Part shown: in pieces, positions 1 to 12,017 of the stretch
Layout of the letters: each line of letters starts with the position of its first letter
How positions within the stretch are numbered: the stretch's first letter is position 1
NCBI GenBank assembly: GCA_025024175.1
Contig: QCXZ01000064.1
Location: 25,664,286-25,728,285, forward strand
From: Rhyzopertha dominica
Lineage: Eukaryota > Arthropoda > Insecta > Coleoptera > Bostrichidae
Reading direction: 5' to 3'
Length of the DNA: 64,000 nucleotides
Position numbers and translations under genes: made by a program
The notes under the pieces: model-generated
The model's input: the letters and a program-made list of their open reading frames with translations, nothing else
Database searches by the model: none
Told to the model about the DNA's origin: nothing

Positions 1-2123
1 CAGTTGCTAAAACTAACTTGATAGTCCAAAATCACTCAATCACCTTATAAGAGAAGGTACCTGACATGAAACAAAACGTTCTCGATGCGATACCTACGTC
101 CCGAGACGGGTGGTCCGGTTATCTGGCAGTTTCCTTTCAAAGTTTATATTATGTTTCAGCAAGTTTGAACGTCGCTGGAAACCACTGCGACCGTTTTCCA
201 GAACGCTGCTTCGGGTCTATTCATGGGGGAATTGAAGTCTGCGTTGACAGACACTGGAAGCGACGCGAGCAAAAGAAATAAGTGATAACGAATATTAGGG
301 AGCAATAGAAGTCATTTGGAAAAGTTCGTTTCGACATGTCTCTGGGGGGAAGGGGTGGATTCGCAGAATTTCATTTCATTCGAAGATAGGAAGGAAAACT
401 TTCATTAATTGACAGTATGTTGAGAGCGATTGTGCCGGATATTAGTTCTCGTGTTAACCTACAAAACGAACACTACGTACTTTCATTAAGTAAATTCAGC
501 TATTGCTATTGTAGACAAAACTCTAACAGCCTCGTTATTTAGTGTTTACTCTTGTAGTACAAGGCGTCTGGCGCTTTANTNCCGCAACACTCAAGGAAAA
601 TTCAACTAATTAGNTCAATCTGTTGCGATGGTATTGATTCGAAGGTATACTTCTTTCTTTTTAAAGTTCCTAAGTAAAGACGCAGAAAGTTTTTTAGTCA
701 CATAAATCTCATTGTTGCCCAAAGATCTAAATCCTGAGACCCTTAGCTATTTAGATCTTATTACAGATATCTGTGCCCAGTGGGTAAGAACGAATGTTCG
801 GGAGCTGCTGATAAGAAGCCCTTTTCTACTGACAAATAGCGACCTGTCGCATTATTATCAATTATACTTTGTTACTATTTAGTGGATCGAAATACTTAGC
901 GAGCTATATCTATTACTATAAAACCCTGTATGTTACCGATACGTTAGTTAGGATCGTGTATACGATATCAGAGCATATACAATATTATACGGCATATAAA
1001 CCTACTAAAAATTCAACACGTTTTCTAAGATAAACCAGTGACTACATGTTAAATTACGTATTAAAAATGAAACATTAATTTCAAACATAATGGGTTTTTG
1101 CTTTTGTTATATAAAAGTGCATTAAGAATTTTGTGCTTACACTGTACCTTTAGAATTTAGATTAATGGTCAACATATGATCTGTATAAACAGTTCAAATA
1201 TCTTTGTTTAACTAATACTTGATCAAATTTTTATTCATTGAGTGTAAACATATTTAAAGGGCCTCTTCTGTATTTTTTTGCGGTTTACAAAAAGCTTAAA
1301 AATACCATACCAAAGATTCTTGCAGAGGAGTATGTCGATGCTATTGATACTTGCAACTTACTTCTAAAACTCAATACTGTTGAAGAGTAGTTCTTATAGC
1401 TTCGCATCTAGTAGCATTTTTCGAATTTATCCACAACGCCTAAAATTCATTTCTAAATATTCAAAGTAGTAAGTAAGTAAGTAACAATTCTTGTTTAGAT
1501 TCTAATTTTCTTAATTTTCTGCATACAGTAGATATGAAGTTAACAATAACATCAATCCATGGTGGTTGCGTATTCAAGAATGTTTAACTTTTACTAAGTT
1601 ACCATTCAGGCTGTTGCGTATACTATTAACTTATATTTATGTAAGCGTTCCAGTCCAAATTATGTTATTTTAAGAGCGATCGGTTATTCAAATTTACAAA
1701 CATGAACAAGAGAAATTGAAAACCAAACCCGGGTAGCTAAATCTACAACTCGTTGCACCTTTAAAAAGAATAAACTCAAACCTTTCGAATATTTATGACA
1801 TGTGAAGAACATATGATAAAGAATGACGTACACATTTCTATAAATGGTAACCAGGATCAACTGAGACAATCATAATTTCCCTTATTTTTTGGCCGATTGA
1901 GAGTATGGTAATAGGTAGATTAAAAGGAAATTGGAAAGAGCCTTTATTTTTTTTACAACTCTTGAATTAACTTCAGAAAAAAATCAAATCATATTTGTCA
2001 AATTTCCTTTTTGTTTTTGAATAGGTACTATGTGTGTGTTTCTCAATAGCATAGTGTTGACCTTCGAATGCCTGTATATTTCTCATTTAACCGTACTAGT
2101 AACTTTGGGGTTTTCGATATGTC
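1..2123. other. AT-rich intergenic DNA, no supported gene
   Basis: No domain, splice-bounded exon or transposon end was recognised in this stretch. A 71-codon plus-strand ORF at 66-281 lies in locally less AT-rich DNA, but it has no recognisable motif and no splice signals, so it is not called as a gene. The segment ends at the target site of the BEL/Pao element. Confidence 0.5.
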
Positions 2124-2128
2124 CCTAC

Positions 2129-2401
2129 TGTTGGGAATTGCTCCCGTATTTTACTAATTTTAGATGTACGCTTGTTTTATGATTACACAACTTTTAAGAT
2201 GATGCTTTATTTGCTTTTCCGGGTAGGCAAGTACAACGTCATGCAAATACATACATATACATACATACAGCAACTGTTAACCTCTCTTGCGGACCGCGCC
2301 ACCTATCGTCAAAACCGCACACTAAAATATCGATCTCGATGTTTCGAGAGAGCTAACGAACCGATGAGGCGCGCACTGTTTGAATTTAAACTGCATGAAC
2401 A
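2129..2401 (-). repeat. BEL/Pao 3' LTR
   Basis: This is the 273-bp copy at the left edge, which is the 3' LTR because the element reads leftward. It matches 7612-7884 over its whole length with scattered substitutions and compensating small indels, including a short CATA-rich microsatellite. It is preceded by the target duplication CCTAC. Confidence 0.92.
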
Positions 2402-2496
2402 TACCCCCGGCCTTGAAAAACATAAGTTTTCAAAATATACATAATTAAATGAATAAAGAGAACATAAGTACATTACATAAGTATGCAAAGTAGTAA

Positions 2497-4495
2497 TCAG
2501 TCATTTTCATTTTCTATTGGTAGCAAGACAGATACAACATGCACTACGTCATCCTTGACTGGATGAAGTTGACTGACTCGGCCAAGGAGCCACTTCGTTG
2601 GAGGGAAGTTATCCTCCTTGATGATGACGAGGGAGTCGACGTTTACGGATGCAGAGTTGATTTTCCATTTGTGTCGTTGTTGTAGTTCGCTGATGTACTC
2701 TTTCGACCACCTTGACCAAAGATGTTGGTTTAGCCGTTGCAGGTGTTGGAAACGGCTTAATCTGGATACTCGTACGTCTAGATCTGGGTCTGGCAGCAGC
2801 GAAGACGGTCTCCCAATTAGGAAATGATTGGGTGTGAGTGCTTGCAAGTCATTGGGATCGTTAATGGTCGGGAATTTAGGATACCCTCTATCTGAGTAAG
2901 TACCGTATAAAAGTCCTCAAACGTCAATATCTCATTAACAAGTACTCGTTTTAAATGATGTTTAAATGACTTTACTCCCGCTTCCCATAAACCGCCAAAA
3001 TGGGGAGAATGGGGTGGTATGAAATGCCAGCTCACACCATCGTTTGCCAAAATTTCAGTTATGACTGTATTTTGTGAAAGAAATTTCCCCAATTCATGCA
3101 ATTCGTGATTAGCGCCAATAAAAGTAGTGCCATTGTCGCTATATACCTTTGCAGGCTTGCCGCGTCTGCTAGCAAAGCGTCTAAAAGTAGCAATAAAGGC
3201 TTCGGTCGTGAGTTCGGAAACTAACTCTAAATGTATGGACTTTATGCTGAAGCACACAAACACTCCAACATAGCATAGCAACCAGCGTAGTCTATTCCGG
3301 TAGTATTAAAGGGGGGAGATGGAACCACACGAGATTTAAAAAGTTTGCCCATTATTGGAGTACAACTGACTGGATTGAATCTAGAACATCTGACACACTG
3401 TCGTGTAATTTTCTTGGCAAGTCTTCTGCCGCCGATAGACCAGTATCGACTTCGAACTGAAGCTAGAAGAAGTTGGGGACCGGCGTGTAAGAGGCTTAGA
3501 TGTTCATTAATGAACAAGATTTTGGTGAAAGAATGATTGCTTGATAATACGATGGGATGTTTCTTGCTGCAAGCAAATTCTGAACGTTGTATGCGTCCAC
3601 CAACGCGAATAATACCGTCATCTAAGAACGGGGTAAGATTGCATAAAACACCTTTGACTGGAATGGAGCCATTATTTAATAATGACTGGCACTCTTGAGG
3701 AAAGGATTCCCTTTGAGATATTGGGATAATGCGTTTCATTGAGTTTTGTAACTCAGCTGCCGATAAGTTCTCAGTACATTTTTTTGATTTAGATGACGCG
3801 TTGTTTATGAAGCGAACACAGAATGCCATGGTTCGCTTTAATCGTGTTAAGGACGAGAAGTGTTCAAATGGAAACAATTTTTGTTGTCCAGTGACAACGA
3901 AGACATTTGAATTGTTCTTTGTTTCTGGAACAAATTTATTTGGACTAAAGGAACTAGTAGGCCATGAGTCCTTTGGACATGCCAAAAATTCTGGTCCGTG
4001 CCACCATAAGGAATTATTTTCAATGCTGCTGGGCTGGAGACCGCGAGAAATTAGATCAGATGGGTTTTGAGCAGTTGGTACGTGAAACCAACAATCAGGA
4101 TTAGTAAGTCGTTGTATCTCAGCCACTCGATTTGAAACAAAAGTCTGCAGTAAATGCGGTGACAACCGTATCCAGCTAAGAACGATTGTGGAATCGACCC
4201 AGAAATGAAGTTTAATATGTTCAGTTTCTAAGGAGTGTCTGACCTTGTCAAATAGTTGAGCAAGCAATAATGCACCGCACAACTCTAAACGTGGAACAGT
4301 GAGTGATTTAAGGGGCGCGACTCTTCCCTTTGCACACAATAGATGCGTATGGATTTTGCCATTGTTATTGACATTACGAACGTAAATGCATGCTCCGTAC
4401 ACCCTTTGAGAGGCGTCCGAAAAACCATGTAATTCGATATTTTTGGAGTTCTTAAACATACATTGTCTCTCGATGTCTATTTTGAGATCAGACAA
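2497..4495 (-). pseudogene. BEL/Pao RNase H and integrase relic
   Basis: Three overlapping minus-strand pieces encode the C-terminal half of Pol. The first (4495-3242) begins with an RNase H-like region carrying HGFSDASQ. It ends with the integrase zinc-binding region, which shows a His near the HAGPQ motif and the CVRC pair. The second (3281-2817) is the integrase core with SDNGTTF and WEAGVKSF, supplying the second Asp and the Glu of the catalytic triad. The third (2847-2497) is the C-terminal DUF5641-type domain starting LTPNHFLIG. Small frameshifts near 3260 and 2830 separate the pieces. Confidence 0.9.
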
Positions 4496-4569
4496 CTCAG
4501 ATCGAAAACGATTCCATTCTAAATGTAAATCTGACGGAAGTGATTCGTTCCAAGACAGATTTTAAATCT

Positions 4570-5436
4570 TTAAGTCCATAGTTTCTGGAGAATCAGCTTA
4601 GCTAACATAGTATATGGGCTTAATAACCCTAAAGGGTCGAATATTTGAGAGGTTTCTGAAAGTATTGTTCGTTTGGTAACCCTTTTATGTGAGGAAGTAT
4701 TTACCGAGTAAGAGAACTGATCTTGGCTACAAGACCAAGTTAATCCCAAAGTTTTGGTATTTTCCCTAGGACAAAAAAGTAAGAGATCTGAATGAGATAG
4801 ATGATTCATAATACCATTTAATACATGAGTATTATTCGAACACCATTTACGTAGTTCGAAACAACCTTGTCGCAGAACCAAATCAATATTTTTGGCAAGT
4901 CGTATTGCTTCCTCAATTGTATCAGCACCTGTCAATAGGTCATCCATGTAGAAGTCACGTGGGATTATATCAGACACATGAGGGTCTTGGCATTCATCTG
5001 CTAATTGAAACAGACACCTGATCGCCAGGAAGCTTGCCGAAGCTGTACCATACGTAACGGTATTCAAAGTATAAGTGGCAATATCTTCAGAGGGATCAGA
5101 TCTCCAAAGGATTAGTTGTAATGGTCGAAATTGAGGATCTACCAGAACCTGTCTGTACATCTTAGCGATGTCGGCAGATAAGACGAAATTATGACTACGA
5201 AATCGAAGCAGAATCGAGAATAGGTCGCTTTGAATTGTTGGCCCAAACATCTGCAAATCGTTCAAAGAAATGCCAGAATCTGAGGCAGCAGAGGCATCAA
5301 AGACAACTCGGAATTTTTTGGTGCTGCTCTGCTCCTTCACTACACCATGATGTGGTAAGTAATAAATAGGGGTAGGTGGTAATTCGTCGAGCTTACTCAT
5401 ATGACCAAGCACCTCATACTCTTCCATGAATTTCAC
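4570..5436 (-). pseudogene. BEL/Pao reverse transcriptase fragment
   Basis: A 288-residue open stretch carries the BEL/Pao reverse-transcriptase core. The entry motif FRVVFDASA is near residue 43. The palm strand around SADIAKMYRQ follows, and the catalytic YMDDLLTG motif is near residue 163. The conserved DPLGLLSP segment is close to the C-terminus. The natural start lies further upstream, but a frameshift near 5445 breaks the frame, so the ATG at the ORF start is only the first Met after the break. The sequence continues across a stop near 4569 into the RNase H region. Confidence 0.9.
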
Positions 5437-5447
5437 ATAGTCTAGCT

Positions 5448-6100
5448 TCAGCGTTGGATTTTTTTAAAACGATTCCTGGAGTCACCCAAAGCAGAAGTAG
5501 AACCTTTGAGTGGAAGACATACCTTGAATCTACCATCATGGTCTCTACTGTGGGTGTTTACGAAATGAGATTCGCACTGAAGCTCTTCGTCTGATAGATG
5601 TGTCATTTTTGGAATTTCTTCTAACTCCCAGAATTTTGCTAATTGTTCTCGAGTTGATAAATGTGTCGATAAATTGCATTTTGTGGTAGAAACTTTTGAA
5701 TTTGAGTAACCGGACAAAATCCAACCAAATCTGGTCTTCTGAGCGATTGGTTTCCCATTTCCCAGTCTAATTTGCCCAACGCAAAGGAGTTGCCAGAATA
5801 CACCAGCTCCTAGAAGCATATCTACTGGCTGGGTTCGTGAAAACTAGGATCTGCCAATTTGAAGTGCTCCGGAATAATAATTGAAAACAAATCAAACCTT
5901 TTTGAAGGAATGTTATCATTGATGTGAGGGATCACTATGCAGCACACGTCTGTAGTGAATGAATTTATCTTAGATGATACGTTAACGTCGCAGGAATATT
6001 TTAATACCGATGCGTGCTGACCAATGCCTAGTACCGTGATGTCTAGAGGATGCTTTGAAAAAACGAGTTTCGAACAGAGTTTTTCGGTAATAATAATTGC
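5448..6100 (-). pseudogene. BEL/Pao protease-region relic
   Basis: Minus-strand reading gives the C-terminal part of the BEL/Pao aspartic-protease region, resembling the DUF1758 type, and the linker towards the reverse transcriptase. A stop or frameshift separates 6100-5820 from the open piece 5819-5448. No Asp-Ser/Thr-Gly active-site triad is visible upstream, where it should precede the sequence near 6090. A frameshift near 5450 separates this segment from the reverse transcriptase. The element could not process its own polyprotein as it stands. Confidence 0.75.
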
Positions 6101-6104
6101 TTTT

Positions 6105-7267
6105 TATAAATGAAACAGAGTATTATGCTTACCTTTGCATCTTCTGCATGAACCTGCGAAACAACCACGCTTGAAGTGTTTTGCTTTTAGGCAATTGGTA
6201 CATAAGTTTAACTCCTTTACTCTTTCTAAACGCGCAGGAACTGTTAGTTTTAGAAATTTGTCGCAATTATAAATTAAATGTGCGTCTGTAAAATGAACAT
6301 GATGTTTGCTGAACAGCTGTAAGTGCAGAACTCTGCTTTCGTTGTGCCTGCTTATACGGGTGTTGAGCTTCTAAAGTTTTCAAAAGATCTTTCTTACCTT
6401 GCAAAAATGTTTTCATTTCGTTGAAATTAGGAGCGGAGTCCTTCATTTGATGCTCCTCCCATTTCCTAGCCGTGCCTGAATCTAGTTTTGTACGAATGAT
6501 ATAGATGATTAGTGCGCGTCCCAATGTTCTATAGCTTGACCTAGATTTACCAGGGAGCGCAAAAGTTTGTTAGCACCGTTAATTAGATTACGTAAACCAG
6601 TGCTTGATTCAAATAACGCCTTTATATGGTTATGAATTAGCAATTTTTTGTTGTCGTAACACTCGCATACAGCAGCCCATGCAATTTCATAGTTAGAGGC
6701 CGAAAATTCAAGAGACTGTATAACTTCATCTGCATTTGATTCCAATGAAGCCCGTAGATAATGGAATTTTTGAATATGTCCTATACTTCCGTTCATGTGT
6801 ATGAGAGAATTCTAGCCAGTTTTCTAGAGCGCCATTGAATTTGGGCAATTGTATGACAGGTAGCTTAATGTTATGTTGAGAAGTGCCTTATAAACCTCTA
6901 GAACCACTGGAGTCTATTGAGTGCCGATCGTCGTCTAAAGATCGCAAATCTCTGACAGATGTCACTACGTTACGCTCCGCTAGCAGAGATTTGGCAAGAG
7001 CCATGCACGAGAAAAATGCTATTTCAAACAAATCACGCTCTTGATCGTTAGATTCACTTGTTTCTAATAATTCTATATCAAACTGTACTGATTCAAATTC
7101 GTTTAGTAAATTCGCGTGCGCGTCAATGTGATGTTGAATAGATTGTCATTAACAAATTCTGAATCGGTTAACGAATCTTTTACGTCGCTTAAATATTTAT
7201 TGAAACTTGTGAGACGGGCTTTCATAACACTTCGCTTTTTAATTAACGTTTGCATGTTTTCTGCCAT
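6105..7267 (-). pseudogene. gag: BEL/Pao gag relic
   Basis: The gag start is the ATG at 7267 in minus orientation, followed by a Lys/Arg-rich, coiled-coil-like N-terminus. The reading continues through shifted frames to 6796-6509 and 6524-6267, a region typical of BEL/Pao Gag. It ends near 6270-6110 in a Cys/His cluster (CTNC, then H, then CFAGSCRRC) that is the zinc-knuckle-like part. At least two frameshifts interrupt it. The nucleocapsid region runs almost directly into the middle of the protease-associated domain, so the segment carrying the protease active site appears to be missing. Confidence 0.85.
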
Positions 7268-7591
7268 GTTTCACAATGATTTTTGAATTCTTTGTTTCAG
7301 ATAAAAAGTATCCGATGGGAATTGGAAGACTTACGGTTTGGGAACGAGGTCCACCTGAAGTCCGCTCTTGTAGTTGGTTATAGGGCTTGCAATGCTGTTG
7401 GTCGTTGTTTGTACCGTATATAGCCAAACAAATGCTAAAACCAAGCTGCTGGCCTCATATCTGCTGATCACGCTGTTACCTGCTCGCTACTGCCGTGCCG
7501 GTTGGATAGGGTCGATCCAACGACGAACTGTTTCTTCTTTGTGCGATGCTGTGATGTTCGCAATAATTCTTGGTTTTACTGCGAATGACGA

Positions 7592-7609
7592 ATCCGGCTC
7601 GAAGGACCA
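7592..7609 (-). other. Primer-binding site, tRNA-Tyr-like
   Basis: On the minus strand this reads TGGTCCTTCGAGCCGGAT, two bases after the 5' LTR. It is complementary to a tRNA 3' end of the form ...CCGGCTCGAAGGACCA. From memory this fits the acceptor and T-arm of insect tRNA-Tyr, whose 5' end begins CCTTCGA. The tRNA identity is an inference; the position and the leading TGG are seen directly. Confidence 0.75.
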
Positions 7610-7611
7610 TA

Positions 7612-7884
7612 TGTTGGGAATTGCTCCCGTATTTTACTAATTTTAGATGTACGCTTGTTTTAGATTAAATAACAACTTTTAAGATGATGCTTTATTTGCT
7701 TTTCCGGGTAGGCAAGTACAACGTGATACATATACATACATAAAGCAACTGTTTACCAGTTTACCTTTCTTCCGGGCCGCGCCACCAGTCGTCAAAACCG
7801 CACATTAAAATATCGATCTCGATGTTTCGCGAGAGCTAACGAACCGATGAGGCGCGCACTGTTTGAATTTAAACTGCATGAACA
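7612..7884 (-). repeat. BEL/Pao 5' LTR
   Basis: This is the 273-bp right-hand copy, the 5' LTR in element orientation. It starts TGTTGGG and ends TGAACA on the plus strand and is followed by CCTAC at 7885-7889. The primer-binding site lies two bases inside it. Confidence 0.92.
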
Positions 7885-7889
7885 CCTAC

Positions 7890-9840
7890 TGTTGATTGTG
7901 TGTATAATAAAAATGTGTTATCCCATAGGGTTTGTTAGTTAAGTTTCTTTAAGTTTGTCTAGATTATTTTGCTCGTTTGTACTACATGTTGCTATCTACT
8001 GTTGTATGAAGTCTGCTTTATCTCTTTGTACGTAATAAAAACAAAATTCCACTTTTGAACCATTCAGGAATATACAGTTTTATATATAGCGATTGCAGTT
8101 CCGTTTATATCAGGTAACCCGGAATTTAATTACAGGAAATGATCATCTCAAAAAATTGAAAAATATAAAATTACTGATATTTTTACAACAAATTCTACGT
8201 TTTTCAACAATTTAATATTACTTAAACACACTTCTACCTTTAATTAATATTCATAATACATTTATAACAAACTTTCAAAATTAAATTAATTAGAAATTNT
8301 AGAAATATTCAAAACTCTACAACAACTTAACTATTTTGAATGACTTTGTAATTTTAGTTGCCCCATATTAAACTGTTCAGGCTACTTTTCGTTCGAGGTA
8401 AAGTCCATCTGCTTCCATTTTGACCACGAGAGATTTTGTTGTGAAATTTATTGACTGACGATGGCTACATTCTAGCTCTAATAAAGTGAATAAACTTGAA
8501 GCAGTTTAATATATAACAAATGGAAGTATAGGTATTCGTTAGCGATTAAGCATAATTTTCCACACGACCACTGTTTGTGGCGATCGTCCATTCTTCTCAC
8601 ACCATCGAATGGTTTTAAGCAAAAAGCAGGAATAAAGAGAGGATGCTTGCCGAGATTTCAGTATAGTAGCGCTTAGTTTCAAGGCAACACATGCATAATA
8701 TACATTTACATATATACGAATTTCTAAATACAATGCTAATATGCAACATAAAACTTAATACAAAATTAAAATTAAAATTTTTTAACATCATGACTAAACT
8801 CCACTCATATCATTCGCATCAGACACCTACTTGAATGATAAAAACAGTTCTCAGAACTTAACCACTTTTTGGAAGTAGAACTCTAATTCACTAGCTCGTT
8901 TAATATAACTAAAAACGTGATATACGGAATAAGTAACAGATAACAGTTAGTAGTGAAACTATATAACATCAAAATTTATAGAACTCTTAGACTTCTTAAG
9001 AAAACTAAGAAGAAAACTATCGTACCTTGTAGTTTGCAACTATCAGCAGCGATTGAATTAGGCATGAAGACCTGAAGCTGCGATTCTCTTAAAACAATAA
9101 TTATCATTGGTATTCTAATCACCTAAAGCTACTTTGAACAGAGTTAACTAGATCAATACTCGGTTCTGAGAGCTGCGAATCGGACAATACTTAATATTCA
9201 CTTCGTGTCGATCTAAAATGCATGCCAGGTCCTGACCAGTTAAATCTACGGCTGAATCAGAATTATAATCTAACTAGCACAAGATCGACATTGTTCCAAA
9301 CGAGAATACGAAATTACGTGCGCCAAAAGATGTCATTTTCCGGCAGCAAGTCCTGTTTTAGAAGCACGTGCTCATAAATTCTTATTTCAACTGGTTAAAT
9401 GTCCCGGTCTCCGGCATACATGAAATGTGCATCAGGTCTGGTGGCGAATCGTATTTTATGACACCTGAAGCATATCCTGCATTTAATATTTAAAAGGGAC
9501 GGCTTTGTAAATCCTGTTCCGTTACGTGTTCTACGGAACTGTTTGGTTAAAATGTGACACGTCGAGGATTTATGCTTGAGGCAACGGGTTACAAGGGGGT
9601 TTGGAATCATTAATGAGGATTGCTGCATTTTGCTGGAATTCACTGTTTCTTTCGCATTATCCATGTGGAGTGAATGAAATATGTAAGCGCAGTTAATGAA
9701 TTTTATTTATATGTTTTAAATAATCCAACACTGCAATGTATTATACGGCACAAATGCCAAAGTAAACAAAAAACAGTAATGTGGATTACTTCCATTGAAT
9801 TATATCAAAGTCTACGCCTATCTTTTTAAATGCTTTCTTT
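7890..9840. other. AT-rich intergenic DNA
   Basis: No gene is supported here. A 90-codon minus-strand ORF at 9664-9395 contains a Cys-rich patch (KCRICFRCHK) but lacks convincing splice sites on both sides and matches no family I recognise. The rest is AT-rich with no transposon termini detected. Confidence 0.45.
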
Positions 9841-9948
9841 TTTAATCGCAAGCGTAGTCCTCGCAACCACCAATACTATTATTATAGGTATTAATACGAC
9901 ATTATTGGTTAGAGTTGATTTGATCAGTTTAAAGTATTGTCTTATACA

Positions 9949-10891
9949 CAGTGATGGGCGTTTACGCGTAAATTATAATTTTCTACATTACCCGCGTAGA
10001 AAATGTAGATAAAGCCTTTTGGTGTAGATTTTGAGTAGAAAATATGAGACGAGTATATTATGGCTATTGTATATTAAGTGTATTGTGCAAATTATTTTGT
10101 TCTAATTTCCCTGTTTTATGGGTCAATTCTTAAAAATTTTTAAAGCACTGCAGTTTTTTAATATTTATATTATAAATTTGCATAACTTATTTTAGTAAGT
10201 CATCAGAATNCCCAAACGGTTTTCTTACTTCTTTCGGACAAAACATGCGTTTCGAAGTCTTTTCTTCTACGAGTATATTAGGTATAATAGGTAGCATATG
10301 AAATAGCCCGTCTTCTTCCGTTTATAGACAAGAAAGATAATAAAATCACAGTTTACAGTCATTTAAGAACCCATTGACCGATTGAGGGCTCCAAAGCACG
10401 CTTGTGCCTTCTGACCCTAACAAATGTATGTCGAAACGAGTTATTGTTGTTTAACGTGGCTCTAGTTATTTTAATTACAACGAAGTAGTATTTTGTTTAG
10501 TTAGGAAGCAACAACCAGTGGAATCGTCCAAAACGAAAAAAACGTTCTCCTATGATCGACTCCAGGTAGTTCCGATCGTGGTCCACGCGTAGTTCCAACC
10601 TACTGACGTTAGTGCACGGTGATCTGCAGCAACTTTGATGTCCTGTAACTTTTGAACGGTGAGAGTACCTCGCGGTACGATCGATGATCGATGGGAGAAC
10701 GAAAATAATAATATACAAAATAATACTGTCATTTGAGGCATTTGGAGCTGTTAAAAGTACTAAATATTACTAGTTTGCTGTTTATCTACATAAAGTTATT
10801 TTCTACAGTAGACTTTTAAAGTAGAATATTACATAGTTTACGCGTAGATAATGGCGTAATCTACATGGAGTATTCTATGCGCCCATCACTG
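9949..10891. mobile_element. Non-autonomous hAT element (943 bp)
   Basis: The termini are perfect 12-bp inverted repeats, CAGTGATGGGCG at the left and its complement at the right. They are flanked by the 8-bp target duplication CTTATACA (9941-9948 and 10892-10899). The CA-G terminus with an 8-bp duplication is the hAT signature. Subterminal copies of a TAGAAAATGTAGATA-like motif and TTTACGCGTA occur near both ends. The interior has no transposase; small ORFs at 10497-10741 on the minus strand are not recognisable. The element interrupts a LINE endonuclease relic. Confidence 0.9.
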
Positions 10892-11340
10892 CTTATACAC
10901 AGAGGACTGCTCCCCTTGAGGAGACGGCGTTGCTATCTTTGTTAATAATCGCGTTGATATGAAGGTAGCTGAACCAATTTTGGATCAGAATAAAACTTGA
11001 AAACAGATATGTGGCAACTGACGTTATTTATAGACATTCAATTCACCTTTTCGGTATGTTGATTAACACTTTGTATTAACTTGTGACCAGATGATAAGCT
11101 GTGAAGATTTTAAAATTGATCTTTTGCGATCTGAATCTATATCAGAATTGTGTAAAAGGTTTTCTTTGACACAATTCTGATTAAATTACATTATACTTAC
11201 AGATGGATTAATTCATAGTTCTTCATAATGGCTAAACAGTTAAATGATGTTTCAGAATGTTATTTATGATCTGTGCCAGTATGTAACGGAATGTACTTGG
11301 CTCATTTAACTGTCAAATCAGATCATTTTCCAACAACATT
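10892..11340 (+). pseudogene. LINE endonuclease-domain relic
   Basis: Plus-strand reading just right of the hAT element gives GDGVAIFVNN, a typical apurinic-endonuclease segment of jockey/CR1-type LINEs. About 350 bases later comes SDHFPTTF, matching the SDH catalytic-loop motif at the end of that domain. Stops and frame changes lie between them. It is cut off at 11340 by the inserted gypsy element. The likely continuation is the reverse-transcriptase relic at 15480-16330. Confidence 0.7.
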
Positions 11341-11601
11341 TGTGGCGGTTGCGTTTCAAATGTGCGCGNGAGTGTGCGGTTTGAACAAGAGAGGGCGCTG
11401 CACGGAGTGGATTGGACGGNGAACAGCACGCTGCTGTTCCACCGCACAAAGTGNTCGTTTAGTTGTNTTTTGCCATTAGTTTTTGTAGAAAACGAAAGTT
11501 GTAGTTTTCTTAATAAATAGTTTAATTACCTGTGGTCTCGGATTTCATTCAAAAGCTGGCAGGAGGACCCACCCCACCCAACGAGAAAAGAGTGCATAGC
11601 A
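11341..11601 (+). repeat. Gypsy element A 5' LTR
   Basis: This 261-bp LTR matches 14514-14839 closely but lacks about 65 bp present in the other copy. Several n positions occur. AATAAA-like sequence (TTAATAAATAG) near 11510 may be the polyadenylation signal. Confidence 0.9.
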
Positions 11602-11607
11602 TAAATT

Positions 11608-11619
11608 TGGCTCCCAACG
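11608..11619 (+). other. Primer-binding site of gypsy element A
   Basis: TGGCTCCCAACG begins six bases after the 5' LTR. It resembles the TGGCGCCCAACG start of tRNA-Lys-type primer sites with one difference in the first twelve bases. The tRNA assignment is tentative. Confidence 0.5.
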
Positions 11620-12017
11620 GGCGACTGTCAAGAAGAAATTTAGGGAACAGGTGAATAAAATGAATCAGTGCATTTAGCTAACACGAATAAGGAGGTTAGT
11701 CAGCTAACAGTCTTAGAATTGGGAAAGTGATGGAATTGGTGACCTTGGAGCAAGAACAGTCTTGTATCGGTGACGTAACAGACGGTAGGCGGAGTTCCAG
11801 TGTAGCAGGTGCAGACGTCGGACGTTGTAAACACGGCTACCAACAGCTGCGAGGTGGTTCGAAGGACGGACAATAGAGGGAGCTAGAAGTCTCAAGAGCG
11901 CAAATATTAAATAAACAGGTGTGTTCATTCCATTTTACTTTTTGCGCAATAGACACATTTAGTGCGTTTCGTGTTGACTGATTATTTCCTTTGTTTGATA
12001 TTGTAAAAAAAGTCACG

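Larger units (their letters stand above)
2129..7884 (-). mobile_element. Degenerate BEL/Pao LTR retrotransposon
   Basis: This is a full-length but inactive LTR retrotransposon read on the minus strand, 5756 bp from LTR to LTR. Both LTRs are 273 bp, start TGTTGGG and end TGAACA, and the element is flanked by the 5-bp direct repeat CCTAC (2124-2128 and 7885-7889). The order gag, protease, reverse transcriptase, RNase H, integrase and the YMDD form of the RT active site are those of the BEL/Pao superfamily. The LTRs differ at many positions and by small indels, so the insertion is old. Frameshifts break the coding region into at least five pieces. The catalytic part of the protease appears to be deleted between the zinc-knuckle region and the downstream protease-associated domain. 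Confidence 0.93.

Noticed and set aside
9395..9664. A 90-codon minus ORF with a Cys-rich patch
   Set aside because: Splice-like sequences occur only inside it, no family is recognised, and an ORF of this length can occur by chance.
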